Source: an uncultured Lachnospiraceae bacterium
Lineage (GTDB): Bacteria > Bacillota > Clostridia > Lachnospirales > Lachnospiraceae
Assembly (NCBI GenBank): GCA_910576815.1
Contig: CAJTKA010000003.1
Span: forward strand, 128,207-192,206
Direction of reading: 5' to 3'
DNA length: 64,000 bases
The position numbers and the translations under genes were made by a program. The notes under the pieces are model-generated. The model worked only from the letters and a program-made list of their open reading frames with translations. It had not been told where the DNA came from and did no database searches. Shown in pieces: positions 44,627 to 53,351 of the stretch (positions are counted from its first letter, which is position 1; each line of letters begins with the position of its first letter).

Positions 44627-46240
44627 ATGGGAATCAAACTGTTAGACTGTACCCTTCGCGACGGCGGGTACATCAATGACTGGAAATTTGGGGAATACAC
44701 GATCAAGGACATCCTGACGAAACTCATAGAGTCCGGGGTGGACTATATTGAAGTGGGCTTTTTACGGGACTGCGATTATGAGCCTGACAAAGCTCTTTAC
44801 AACAACTGTGCGGAAATCGCGCGTATCCTGCCGGAAAACCGCGGCAATACCCAATTTACCGCCATGTCTTTACACAACAAATACAGTATCGATAAGCTTG
44901 AACCGTATGACGGAAATACGATCGACGCGCTGCGCGTGACCTTTCATGATTACGATATTGACGAGGGACTGGCATACATCCGCAAGGTAAAGGAAAAGGG
45001 TTATAAAGTCTTTGCCAATCCCATCAATATCATGGGCTATTCGGATGAGATGATCTTAAAGCTTCTGCAAAAAATCAATGAGATACAGCCCTATGCGTTC
45101 TCCATCGTGGACACCTTCGGTTCCATGATGAAGGACGACTTACAGCGCATCTATTCCCTGATTGAACACAATCTGCGAAAAGAGATCGTGATCGGTCTGC
45201 ATCTGCACGAAAACCTGGCGTTGTCCTACTCGCTGGCGCAGGACTTTATCGGCATGAAGGCCAGCGGCAGAGAGTGCGTGATCGACGCTTCCATGCTGGG
45301 CATGGGACGCTCGCCGGGAAATCTGTGCATGGAACTGATCATGGATTACATGAATAAGCGCCATGCGGGACATTATGACGTAAACCCTGTGCTGGACGGA
45401 ATCGACGACCATATCGCGCGCCTCAAGCAGATCGAGCCTTGGGGGTATAACACGGCCTATGCGCTTTCTGCAAAATATAATCTTCATCGCAACTATGCGG
45501 AATTTTTACTTGATAAGGGGCGGCTGCGGGCAAAACAGATCAACCAGATCCTAGGCAGCATCGAAGAACAGAAAAAAACAGCCTATGACGGGGCCTATAT
45601 CGAAGGCTTATATCAGGATTTTCAGAATAAGGCGGTTGACGATGCGCAGACGTTAAAGGCGCTTTTGGCACGGCTTGCGGGGAAAACATGTTTGATCCTG
45701 GCGCCCGGTTCCAGCATCGTTAGTGAGAAGGAGCGGATAGCTTCCTATATTGAAACCAAGCAGCCTGTGATTATCTCGGCAAATTTTGTGCCGGATACCT
45801 ATGCAGCGGATTATGTCTTTTGCTGTAATGCCATGCGCTTTGAGATGGTGCTTGGCAGAAGGGAAATACCGGAACTGATCGTCACCTCCAATCTTCTGGA
45901 GATGTGTGCGGAAGAAGATACAGGCGGCAGAAAGCCCATGATCGTCAACTATACGGATCTGCATTTTGATGAGGCGGGCTCCTTTGATAACAGCGTGATC
46001 CTGTTGCTGCGGCTTCTAAAAAAACTGGAAGTGTCAGAGGCAGTGCTGGCCGGCTTTGACGGTTATAAAGAAAACGGCGGCGCAAATTATGTCGCTGACT
46101 ATATGGCGAGCCAGCACATAAAGGGATCTGAGGAGAATAAGCGCATCAGGGAGTGCATGGCACAGATGGAGAAGCAGATGAAGGTGAGCTATCTGACAAG
46201 ATCCCTTTATCAGAGCGAGGCGCCGGACGGCAGACAGTGA
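44627..46240 (+). CDS. HMGL-like aldolase fused to a DUF115/GT42-like domain
   Basis: A 537-residue two-domain protein. Residues 1 to about 300 form a DRE-TIM aldolase barrel: LLDCTLRDGGYIND (D7, R11, D12), metal-binding HLH at 192-194 and GMGRSPGNL. Relatives such as 4-hydroxy-2-oxovalerate aldolase cleave or form pyruvate adducts. Residues about 335-500 look like a different Rossmann-type domain: LILAPGSSIVSEK, VIISANFVPDT, LIVTSNLLEM and VSEAVLAGFDGY parallel DUF115 and GT42 sialyltransferases. The protein could make a 2-keto acid and then transfer its CMP derivative. The aldolase call is firm; the second domain is tentative. AGGAAG precedes the ATG. Confidence 0.72.
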   Translation: MGIKLLDCTLRDGGYINDWKFGEYTIKDILTKLIESGVDYIEVGFLRDCDYEPDKALYNNCAEIARILPENRGNTQFTAMSLHNKYSIDKLEPYDGNTIDALRVTFHDYDIDEGLAYIRKVKEKGYKVFANPINIMGYSDEMILKLLQKINEIQPYAFSIVDTFGSMMKDDLQRIYSLIEHNLRKEIVIGLHLHENLALSYSLAQDFIGMKASGRECVIDASMLGMGRSPGNLCMELIMDYMNKRHAGHYDVNPVLDGIDDHIARLKQIEPWGYNTAYALSAKYNLHRNYAEFLLDKGRLRAKQINQILGSIEEQKKTAYDGAYIEGLYQDFQNKAVDDAQTLKALLARLAGKTCLILAPGSSIVSEKERIASYIETKQPVIISANFVPDTYAADYVFCCNAMRFEMVLGRREIPELIVTSNLLEMCAEEDTGGRKPMIVNYTDLHFDEAGSFDNSVILLLRLLKKLEVSEAVLAGFDGYKENGGANYVADYMASQHIKGSEENKRIRECMAQMEKQMKVSYLTRSLYQSEAPDGRQ

Positions 46241-46270
46241 GCGCTGCGCGAGTGGAAAGGAAAGAGGACA

Positions 46271-46792
46271 GTGAGAGATTGGCATAAGATCAAATATCTC
46301 GTCATTGACGTGGACGGTACCATGACGGATGCGGGCATCTATTATGACGAACATGGCAATGAATTAAAAAAATTCTGTACGAAGGATGGAGCAGGTTTTT
46401 TTGCCGCGAAGCGGGTGGGCATCCAAATTCTGGTGCTGACCGGCAGAGAATGCGCGGCAACCACCAGGCGGATGAAGGAGATGAAGGTGGATTTCCTGGT
46501 GCAGAATTGTAAGGATAAGGTCGCATATTTGTCACAGTTTCGGGAGGAACATCAGATCGGCAGGGAGGAGATCGGCTATCTCGGGGACGACCTCAACGAT
46601 CTGCCGCCCATGAAACTTTGCAGTTTTGTCGGTTGTCCTGAGGATGCCTGCGCGGAGGTGAAGGCGCGGGCGGACTATGTATCGACGGTGAAGGGCGGCT
46701 GCGGCGCAGTGCGGGATATCATCGAGCACCTGCTGCGGGAAAGAGGCGAGTGGGAGCAGGCTGTGTCGGAGATTTACGACATTGGAGTTTAG
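46271..46792 (+). CDS. KdsC-like HAD phosphatase
   Basis: A 173-residue HAD phosphatase of the KdsC/YrbI type. D13 and D15 in VIDVDGTMTDAG are the catalytic pair, LTGRECAATTRR is motif II and YLGDDLNDLPPM motif IV. No cap domain is present, as in KdsC, which dephosphorylates Kdo-8-phosphate; relatives act on other ulosonic or nonulosonic acid phosphates. Behind a CMP-sugar synthetase and an aldolase it may remove phosphate from their intermediate. The start is GTG 46271 with AAAGAGG upstream. A second KdsC-like domain occurs at 60540. Confidence 0.82.
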   Translation: MRDWHKIKYLVIDVDGTMTDAGIYYDEHGNELKKFCTKDGAGFFAAKRVGIQILVLTGRECAATTRRMKEMKVDFLVQNCKDKVAYLSQFREEHQIGREEIGYLGDDLNDLPPMKLCSFVGCPEDACAEVKARADYVSTVKGGCGAVRDIIEHLLRERGEWEQAVSEIYDIGV

Positions 46793-46848
46793 TGGTGGAA
46801 ACAGAGGCGGTGGCAAGGTAGTCGACATTTTGGAAGGAACAGTAGTTT

Positions 46849-47907
46849 ATGGGTGTCATGGATTTTTTGAAAAAATCGGAAAAGCTTGTATTTTGGAACC
46901 GATGCAGACTGCACAGCGGTAAGGCAGATTTCAGGAATATGGTGTTAAACGGATATCATAGTCCTGATTTTTTGGAACTGCATCATTATGGAGATGAATA
47001 TCAGGGACGTATCGTGTACAATGCCGGGGAAACCGGGAATGGCATTGGCTTTTTTGCGGAGCTCGGGATGACGCTGATCAAGCTTCATTATGCCGATGAC
47101 AGAGGGCTGGTGCCTTATATTTATTGGGGTGAGAATTATGTTTATTATGAGCCCGAAGGTATCCGCGGGGAAAAGAATGCTTTCCTGCATTATTTCAAAC
47201 CGGCTTCGGAGGTGATGTCTATTGCGAAGGCGGCTTATGTGCTGGATCAGGAGACGTGGCATTGCAGTCAGGTAAAGGCGCTTTACGGGGCAGTCAGCTA
47301 TGATGTGTCCCAAGACTATATAGACGCTATGGCGAGGATGCTTCGGAAATACATCCGTTACAATGACGAGGCGGAAAAATATCTGAAGGACGAGTATGAC
47401 AAGCTGTTAGGGGATAAGAAGACCATAGCGGTACATTACAGGGGAACCGATTTTAATAAAGGGTATAACAACCATCCTGTACCGGTGCAGGTGGAGCAGG
47501 AGATCGAGAAGGTCAGGGAACTGTTGGATACGAAGGACTATGAACAGATTTTCCTTGCGACCGATGAAAATGCCGTGGTGGAACGGTTCCAAAAAGAATT
47601 TGGCGAGGCAGTAAAGGTGTATGGAGACACTTACAGAGACGACGGCAGCGGCGAATCTATAGCATTCAGTAAATCGGACCGGAAAAACCACCACTACAGA
47701 CTTGGACTCGAGGTGCTGCGGGATCAGTATACGCTGACGCATTGCGCGGGAATCGTCTGCGGATATTCCAATATTACCTTTATTGCGCGGGTGATGCGCA
47801 AGGCATGGTTTGAGGAGGAGTGGGAGGACTATTGCCTCATTAATAACGGGCTGTATCATAACAAAAACAGTTTCAGTGAGAGCGGGCATGCGAGAAAACA
47901 GGGGTGA
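46849..47907 (+). CDS. Putative fucosyltransferase-like glycosyltransferase
   Basis: The 352-residue protein has AVHYRGTDFNKGY around residue 192 and QIFLATDENAVVERF after it, a pair seen in the NodZ/O-fucosyltransferase-like GT-B proteins that bind GDP-fucose. GIVCGYSNITFIARVM near the C-terminus fits the acceptor or donor loop. The N-terminal half (GETGNGIGFFAELGMTL) is less familiar. I cannot assign a CAZy family with confidence. No GDP-fucose synthesis genes are in the window. A 57-base gap separates it from the phosphatase. Confidence 0.5.
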   Translation: MGVMDFLKKSEKLVFWNRCRLHSGKADFRNMVLNGYHSPDFLELHHYGDEYQGRIVYNAGETGNGIGFFAELGMTLIKLHYADDRGLVPYIYWGENYVYYEPEGIRGEKNAFLHYFKPASEVMSIAKAAYVLDQETWHCSQVKALYGAVSYDVSQDYIDAMARMLRKYIRYNDEAEKYLKDEYDKLLGDKKTIAVHYRGTDFNKGYNNHPVPVQVEQEIEKVRELLDTKDYEQIFLATDENAVVERFQKEFGEAVKVYGDTYRDDGSGESIAFSKSDRKNHHYRLGLEVLRDQYTLTHCAGIVCGYSNITFIARVMRKAWFEEEWEDYCLINNGLYHNKNSFSESGHARKQG

Positions 47908-47920
47908 AACGGGTAACTAT

Positions 47921-49006
47921 ATGCGGGCACGAATGAATGTATATTTGACCACGGGCAAAAAGAATTATAAATATGCGTATGTGGCAATCAAGTCGTTGTT
48001 TGAGAAAAATCAGAACTCTGAAATATATTTGTATATCGTATCCGAGGATCTGGAAGATTCTGACTTACTATATGAGAATGAGCTGGCGCGGATTTATGGG
48101 CATCATATCATCATTCTGCGGTTTGATGAGGAGGAGGCGGGCAAACACATTCATTTCGGTCCCAACGATCACTGGGCTGTGGGCGCGATGTCCAGCTATT
48201 GGATGTTCCATGAGCTGCTTCCGGAAGACGTAGACAGGATCATTGCGATTGAATCGGATACCGTCATTGTGGGGGATCTTTCGGAAATTTATCATACTGA
48301 TTTTGATGGAAACTATGTGATTTGCCCCGGGCCGGAGCATAAGCCTCAAAATCATCGGGATTATATGAAGAAGATCGGCGGAGACTGTCTGACGTTTGTC
48401 TTGTCGTTGTATGATGTGAAAAAGATTCGGGAAGACTTTTCGCTTGAAGATATTTTAAATACGGACGACAGGATTCGAAAAGAGTCGGGCAACTCTATGA
48501 TGGAACTGACTTTTGGCTTATTGTTTTGCGGTAAGATCAAGTATATTGCGGCACGCATTGCCTGCATAGATGAAAATGAGAGATACATGGAAGAACTCGG
48601 CTACGATTATGTGGCTGCGTGTGAGAAAACAGCGAAGATCATCCACTTTTCTTCCTATGGGGACTACAGCAAACCATGGAATCCCGTCTTTTTGGTTCCG
48701 GGTTACAGTGTGTGGTGGCAGTATGCCGTAGACAGCCCTTATTACAAAGAATATATAGAGCGCCAATGGCAGATCTACAACAACACAAGGAAGAAACAAC
48801 AGGAAATTGCCCAAAATATTTCCTATAAAAACATTTTGGCGTGCGCGCTTATCTTTATGACAGTGATGCTGATGGCGCTTTGTGTGATCATGCGGTCTGA
48901 TTGGATCGGATGTTTGGTAGTGCCGGCAGCAGCAGGAGGGTCTCTGGGGCTGTCCCTGCTATTCAGGAAGCTCACCATAGCGCTTGGAAAGGTAAGAGGC
49001 CGATGA
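47921..49006 (+). CDS. GT8-like glycosyltransferase with C-terminal membrane hairpin
   Basis: A 361-residue protein. MNVYLTTGKKNYKYAYVAIKSL opens a GT8 (galactosyltransferase/glycogenin-like) domain. RIIAIESDTVIVGDL is the metal region, with ESD instead of DxD; SYWMFHELLP and the late IIHFSSYGDYSKPW segment complete the family pattern. Two hydrophobic helices at about residues 305-350 are an unusual C-terminal anchor for GT8. The start could be ATG 47921 or 47933; 47888 overlaps the previous gene. The stop overlaps the next start (ATGA). Confidence 0.75.
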   Translation: MRARMNVYLTTGKKNYKYAYVAIKSLFEKNQNSEIYLYIVSEDLEDSDLLYENELARIYGHHIIILRFDEEEAGKHIHFGPNDHWAVGAMSSYWMFHELLPEDVDRIIAIESDTVIVGDLSEIYHTDFDGNYVICPGPEHKPQNHRDYMKKIGGDCLTFVLSLYDVKKIREDFSLEDILNTDDRIRKESGNSMMELTFGLLFCGKIKYIAARIACIDENERYMEELGYDYVAACEKTAKIIHFSSYGDYSKPWNPVFLVPGYSVWWQYAVDSPYYKEYIERQWQIYNNTRKKQQEIAQNISYKNILACALIFMTVMLMALCVIMRSDWIGCLVVPAAAGGSLGLSLLFRKLTIALGKVRGR

Positions 49007-50247
49007 GAAAGCTGATTTTGGCGACAGAGAGTTTTCCTTACGGGAGAGGCGAGAAAACTTTTATTCTGCCGGAGATAGAGAGACTCAGGCAGCATTTTGA
49101 TATTACGATCGTTTCCCATGCAAACCGAGAGCAGATGGAAGAAGATATTTGCGCAGAACTGCCGGGGGACGTTAAAGTCGTATGTCTTGGGAGACCACAG
49201 CTTTCTCTGTTCGATAAAATAAAGGCGCTTATTTCGATGTTTGCGGATCGGGATGGGAGAGTGGAATTAAGGGAAATTCTGAAAGGCAAATGTAATAAAG
49301 GAGAAAGATTTTATCAGTCTTTGGCTTTTTATGCGCAGGCCCGGGGCGATCAGAAAAAACTGCGCAAAAGCGGTGTTTTTTCTGGAGAAGAACCTTTTAT
49401 CTATTATTCGTTCTGGTACACATATTTTTGCTACAGTATGATCCGTGAAAAAAACAGACAGTCTAATATCCGCGTGATCACAAGAACACATGGGGTCGAT
49501 CTCTATCATGAGAGGATACCGGGCGGAAGGCAGCCGTTTCGGCATCAGATGGAAACGAGATTGGACGCTATTGTTTTTGCGTGTGCGTATGGGGCACAAT
49601 ACTATAAGATTCATGTAAAAGACAGCAGCACAGACAGCAGCAGACTGCATGTCTGTAAGCTGGGGATCGAAGCGCCGAAGCGGCAGATGCCTGCAGGGCA
49701 GGAGGAAGAACGGGAACTTTTGAGTTGTTCCAACATGATTCCGCTGAAACGGATACAGTTGATCGTTGACGGGCTTGCACAGATCAATGCGTTAAAAATT
49801 CATTGGACACACATTGGCGATGGAAGTGAGAGGCAAAAGCTGCAGGAATATGCAGAGCAAAAACTCGGCGATCAGGGTAATATACGATATACATTTACCG
49901 GTTATGTCGAGGATGTCAGGGCGTATTATGAGCAGAATCAAGTGGACTGCTTCATTACGACGTCTGAAACAGAGGGCGGCTGTCCGGTTTCCATACAGGA
50001 AGCCATGTCATATGGGGTTCCCGTTATTGGAACGGCTGTGGGCGGTATTACGGAGATGATTGCAGACAATGGCATTTTACTGTCTGCGGATCCTGACCAA
50101 GGAGAGGTTGCCTCAGCAATACAGAGGATTTTGACACTGGAGGAGTCTGATTTGCAGAAAGCGAAAGCGGCGGCGTACAGAAAATGGCAGGAGGAATTTG
50201 ATGCGGATAAGTCGTTTGACCGCATGTATCAGGTATTGAATAAATGA
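49003..50247 (+). CDS. Glycosyltransferase family 4
   Basis: A 414-residue GT-B enzyme. ATESFPYGRGEKTFILPEIERL is an N-terminal segment found in colanic-type GT4 proteins. RTHGVDLYHE lies in the acceptor domain, and CSNMIPLKRIQLIV, HIGDGSERQKL and CFITTSETEGGCPVSIQEAMSYG form the donor side. The TSETEGGCP-EA pattern is the E-x7-E motif. It is coupled to the GT8 gene by ATGA. After it, base composition becomes more AT-rich. Confidence 0.88.
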   Translation: MRKLILATESFPYGRGEKTFILPEIERLRQHFDITIVSHANREQMEEDICAELPGDVKVVCLGRPQLSLFDKIKALISMFADRDGRVELREILKGKCNKGERFYQSLAFYAQARGDQKKLRKSGVFSGEEPFIYYSFWYTYFCYSMIREKNRQSNIRVITRTHGVDLYHERIPGGRQPFRHQMETRLDAIVFACAYGAQYYKIHVKDSSTDSSRLHVCKLGIEAPKRQMPAGQEEERELLSCSNMIPLKRIQLIVDGLAQINALKIHWTHIGDGSERQKLQEYAEQKLGDQGNIRYTFTGYVEDVRAYYEQNQVDCFITTSETEGGCPVSIQEAMSYGVPVIGTAVGGITEMIADNGILLSADPDQGEVASAIQRILTLEESDLQKAKAAAYRKWQEEFDADKSFDRMYQVLNK

Positions 50248-50311
50248 TAGCGAGAATTTGATGGTTGGAAGTTTTACCGGATATGACATACAGGGTTGAA
50301 AAGGAGCAGCA

Positions 50312-51403
50312 ATGGGGGAGATTGATAAAAAAAGGAAGGTATATATTGATTTCTTGAAAATAATAGCTATTTATATGGTAATGTTCAATCATACCTATGA
50401 GAAGGGATATCTTCTGTTTACCATTACGCAGGGCTCAAATTGGTACCCTGTATACCTGTTTTGTTCCATTTTTATTAAGATTGCGGTTCCTCTGTTTTTT
50501 ATGGCTTCCGGTGCGCTTTTGCTTGGGAAAGAGGAATCATACAAGGATCTATTGTGTAAGAGATTTTTCAAATATTTTCTTATATTGTTAATGGGTTCTT
50601 TTATCGCCTACCTGTATCAATGTCTGCGCTTAGATTCAGAAAAAGTGTCCATACAAAAATTTTTCACGCAATTATATACCAAAGACTTAACTGTGGCGTA
50701 TTGGTATTTATATGCCTACCTGGCATTTATTCTCATGCTGCCGTTGCTTAGGAAATTGGCAAAAGCAATGACGGATCAAGAATATAAATGGATGTTTTTC
50801 ATGTTTGGTATCATTAAAATGCTGCCGATTTTAGACTTTTTGATTTGGCAGGGAAATGCAGAACATAACAGTAATTTCTCTTTCTTTATTTCATCGGACA
50901 CTGTTTTTTATCCGCTTATGGGATTTTATCTGGATCAGCGCATGAAAAAAGAAGATTTTACGTTAAAAAAGCTTTTGATTTTAAGCGGTATGAGTGTTGC
51001 GGTAATTACTGTTTGTGGCTTGCTAACAAACTATAAGTGTACGTTGACCGGGGAATGGGGAGACGTTCCCAGTCAAACTTTCTTTAAGACTTTGATTTTC
51101 ATTCCTTCGATTACGGTTTATTATAGGGTAAAAATGTGGTTTACGAATCATGAGTTGAATGGAAAGCTGTGCGATATCATTGCGGAGATGGGAAAAGCAA
51201 CGTTTGGAATTTTTCTGTTTGAACAAATATGCAGACATGAAACAAAATTTGTCTTTTATTTGTTGGAACCGTATATTCATACGTTCCCGGCTTGCTGTAT
51301 CTGGATACTTGTTGCATGTATATGCGGTATGACGGTTGTTTTGGGGGTTAGAAAGCTGCTGATCCCCAAAATCCTAAAAAGGAATCAAAGACAAATTAGA
51401 TAG
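50312..51403 (+). CDS. Membrane acyltransferase, acyltransferase-3 family
   Basis: A 363-residue polytopic protein with about ten hydrophobic segments. YIDFLKIIAIYMVMFNHTYEKG contains the family histidine in the first helix. It resembles WecH/OafA-type enzymes that acetylate surface sugars. AAAAGGAG precedes the ATG. Codon choice is visibly richer in A and T than in the first 50 kb, a possible sign of separate acquisition. The 127-base gap after it contains a promoter and leader for the ABC transporter. Confidence 0.82.
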   Translation: MGEIDKKRKVYIDFLKIIAIYMVMFNHTYEKGYLLFTITQGSNWYPVYLFCSIFIKIAVPLFFMASGALLLGKEESYKDLLCKRFFKYFLILLMGSFIAYLYQCLRLDSEKVSIQKFFTQLYTKDLTVAYWYLYAYLAFILMLPLLRKLAKAMTDQEYKWMFFMFGIIKMLPILDFLIWQGNAEHNSNFSFFISSDTVFYPLMGFYLDQRMKKEDFTLKKLLILSGMSVAVITVCGLLTNYKCTLTGEWGDVPSQTFFKTLIFIPSITVYYRVKMWFTNHELNGKLCDIIAEMGKATFGIFLFEQICRHETKFVFYLLEPYIHTFPACCIWILVACICGMTVVLGVRKLLIPKILKRNQRQIR

Positions 51404-51422
51404 TGTTTTACAAATTATTGTA

Positions 51423-51431
51423 TGGTATAAT
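51423..51431 (+). promoter_or_regulatory. Extended -10 promoter before third ABC transporter
   Basis: TGGTATAAT is a full extended -10 element (TATAAT at 51426-51431), 20 bases after the acyltransferase stop. No convincing -35 box lies 16-18 bases upstream. It gives a leader of about 90 bases. Confidence 0.5.
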
Positions 51432-51501
51432 AAGCCTGTTATCGGGAAGTGATCAAACGAAGGGGTATAAACTTTCAGAAGTTAGCCTATAATGAGGAAA
51501 A

Positions 51502-51514
51502 GCACGGAGCGTGC
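51502..51514 (+). promoter_or_regulatory. Leader hairpin GCACG-GAG-CGTGC
   Basis: GCACG (51502-51506) pairs with CGTGC (51510-51514) a few bases before the ribosome site GGAG. The same stem with another loop occurs at 23460-23472 before the radical SAM gene, also downstream of an extended -10 promoter. Confidence 0.35.
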
Positions 51515-51530
51515 GAATGGAGTTCCTGTT

Positions 51531-53333
51531 ATGAAGCATGAAATTGAGAAGATCAAGGATTTGGCTCATAAATTTAACGTGATTCTGTCCGGACAGCAGA
51601 AATTGTACGGCGGTATGATTTTGATCTGTACCATATTTGCCGCATTTATGGAGACTCTTGGCATATCTGCCATCCTTCCGATCATCGAGGGACTGATGAC
51701 GCCTGAGGGGCTGGAGAATAAATGGTATCTGAGACCCTTCGTCAGTATTTTTCACATTCAGGAAACGCAGACGCTGATTTTGGTGGTTTGCGGTGAAGTT
51801 ATCATATTGTATGTCGTTAAAAATATGTATTTTATTTTTCATACATGGCTGGTTCGCAAATATACATACAAGATAAAGCGGGAACTGGGCAGCGTTGTTA
51901 TGCAATCCTATATGAAACGGGGATACATTTTTTTTGTCAATAATAATACCAGTAAACTGATACAGGGTATTACAAATGATATAAATTCTATAAATGTTAT
52001 TTTAAGCGGTATTTTTAATTTGGTCACGAAAGCGATGACAATGGCGGCAATCAGTGTTTATATGTTTATGAAGACCCCTTCCATAGCGACCGTACTTGTT
52101 GTGCTCGCAGTAGTAAGCGTACTTGCGATTCAGTTATTTTACAAGAAATCGCTTCGGAAATACGGCGTACTTTTGCGGATCGCCGAGCGGGAGAATTACC
52201 AGGTTTCCTTGGAAGCGATACATGGAAACAAAGAGATCCAGGTTACCCGCAGACAGGATTATTATATCAAAAGATATCGTGATACCATGAATGATCACAT
52301 AAAGGCGAGTATTAAAATTGATATGTCGACCCTGACGCCGGGATATATTATTGAAATGATATGCATTAGTGGTCTGCTGCTGGCCATTGCTTTTCAGACA
52401 CGGGCCGGAGGGGTGCCGCAGGAAATGTTATCATCCCTATCGGTAGTTGCGGTTTCTGCTTTTCGGATTTTCCCGAGTATAGCTGCTGTCAGCAGTACAT
52501 TGAATACGATCAGGGGACGTATGCCGTCTTTTAATGCGGCGTATGAAAATATAAAGCAGATAAAAGAGGAAAAAACAGAGGGTGCTCAAGCAGCACTGCA
52601 GGATAATGGGGAATTGGAGGAGAATATTGACTTTAAGGAGGAAATCAAGTTTAACAATGTCTCCTATCGTTATCCCAATACTGAAAAATATATCCTGAAA
52701 GACATGAATTTTACGATCAAGGCGAAAACTTCCATTGGTTTGATCGGTCCGTCGGGAGCGGGGAAATCCACTATGGTCGATGTTCTTTTGGGATTGCTGA
52801 TTCCTGAGCAGGGCAGTATCACTATGGATGGAGAAGATATTCAGAAACTGGGAATAGAATGGAATCGAAACGTTGGATATGTACCGCAGAGCGTATATTT
52901 GACAGATTCAAGCATACGAAAAAATATTGCGTTTGGAATCCCGGAAGGACAGATCGATGATGCAAGAGTCTGGAATGCTCTCGAAATGGCTCAATTATCT
53001 GAATTTGTAAAGAAACTGCCAAATGGGCTGGAGACGCAGGTGGGCGATCGCGGCATTAAGTTTTCGGGGGGACAGAGACAGAGGGTTGCCATTGCAAGAG
53101 CTTTGTATATGAACCCGGATATTTTGATTTTAGACGAGGCGACCGCAGCATTGGATAATGAGACGGAGCATTCGCTGATGGATGCAATAGAATCCCTGCA
53201 GGGGAAAAAGACGCTGGTCATTGTTGCGCACAGGCTTACCACGATTAGAAACTGTGATCATATTTATGAGGTGGTAGAAGGGAAGATCATAGAGAGAGAT
53301 AAAGCGGAAGTTTTTAGCGAGCTGTATACTTAA
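51531..53333 (+). CDS. ABC transporter, fused permease/ATPase (third PglK-like flippase)
   Basis: A 600-residue half-transporter with a membrane domain (about residues 20-330) and an ATPase: GPSGAGKST, FSGGQRQRVAIARAL, LDEATAALD and IVAHRLTT. It is the same architecture as the 2213 and 27339 products but more divergent in the membrane part, and its DNA is more AT-rich. Cargo is probably a lipid-linked oligosaccharide. ATG 51531 has GGAG 9 bases upstream; an in-frame ATG at 51492 lacks a good site. It heads a probable new transcription unit. Confidence 0.85.
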   Translation: MKHEIEKIKDLAHKFNVILSGQQKLYGGMILICTIFAAFMETLGISAILPIIEGLMTPEGLENKWYLRPFVSIFHIQETQTLILVVCGEVIILYVVKNMYFIFHTWLVRKYTYKIKRELGSVVMQSYMKRGYIFFVNNNTSKLIQGITNDINSINVILSGIFNLVTKAMTMAAISVYMFMKTPSIATVLVVLAVVSVLAIQLFYKKSLRKYGVLLRIAERENYQVSLEAIHGNKEIQVTRRQDYYIKRYRDTMNDHIKASIKIDMSTLTPGYIIEMICISGLLLAIAFQTRAGGVPQEMLSSLSVVAVSAFRIFPSIAAVSSTLNTIRGRMPSFNAAYENIKQIKEEKTEGAQAALQDNGELEENIDFKEEIKFNNVSYRYPNTEKYILKDMNFTIKAKTSIGLIGPSGAGKSTMVDVLLGLLIPEQGSITMDGEDIQKLGIEWNRNVGYVPQSVYLTDSSIRKNIAFGIPEGQIDDARVWNALEMAQLSEFVKKLPNGLETQVGDRGIKFSGGQRQRVAIARALYMNPDILILDEATAALDNETEHSLMDAIESLQGKKTLVIVAHRLTTIRNCDHIYEVVEGKIIERDKAEVFSELYT

Positions 53334-53351
53334 TGAAAGGATAAGACCAAA

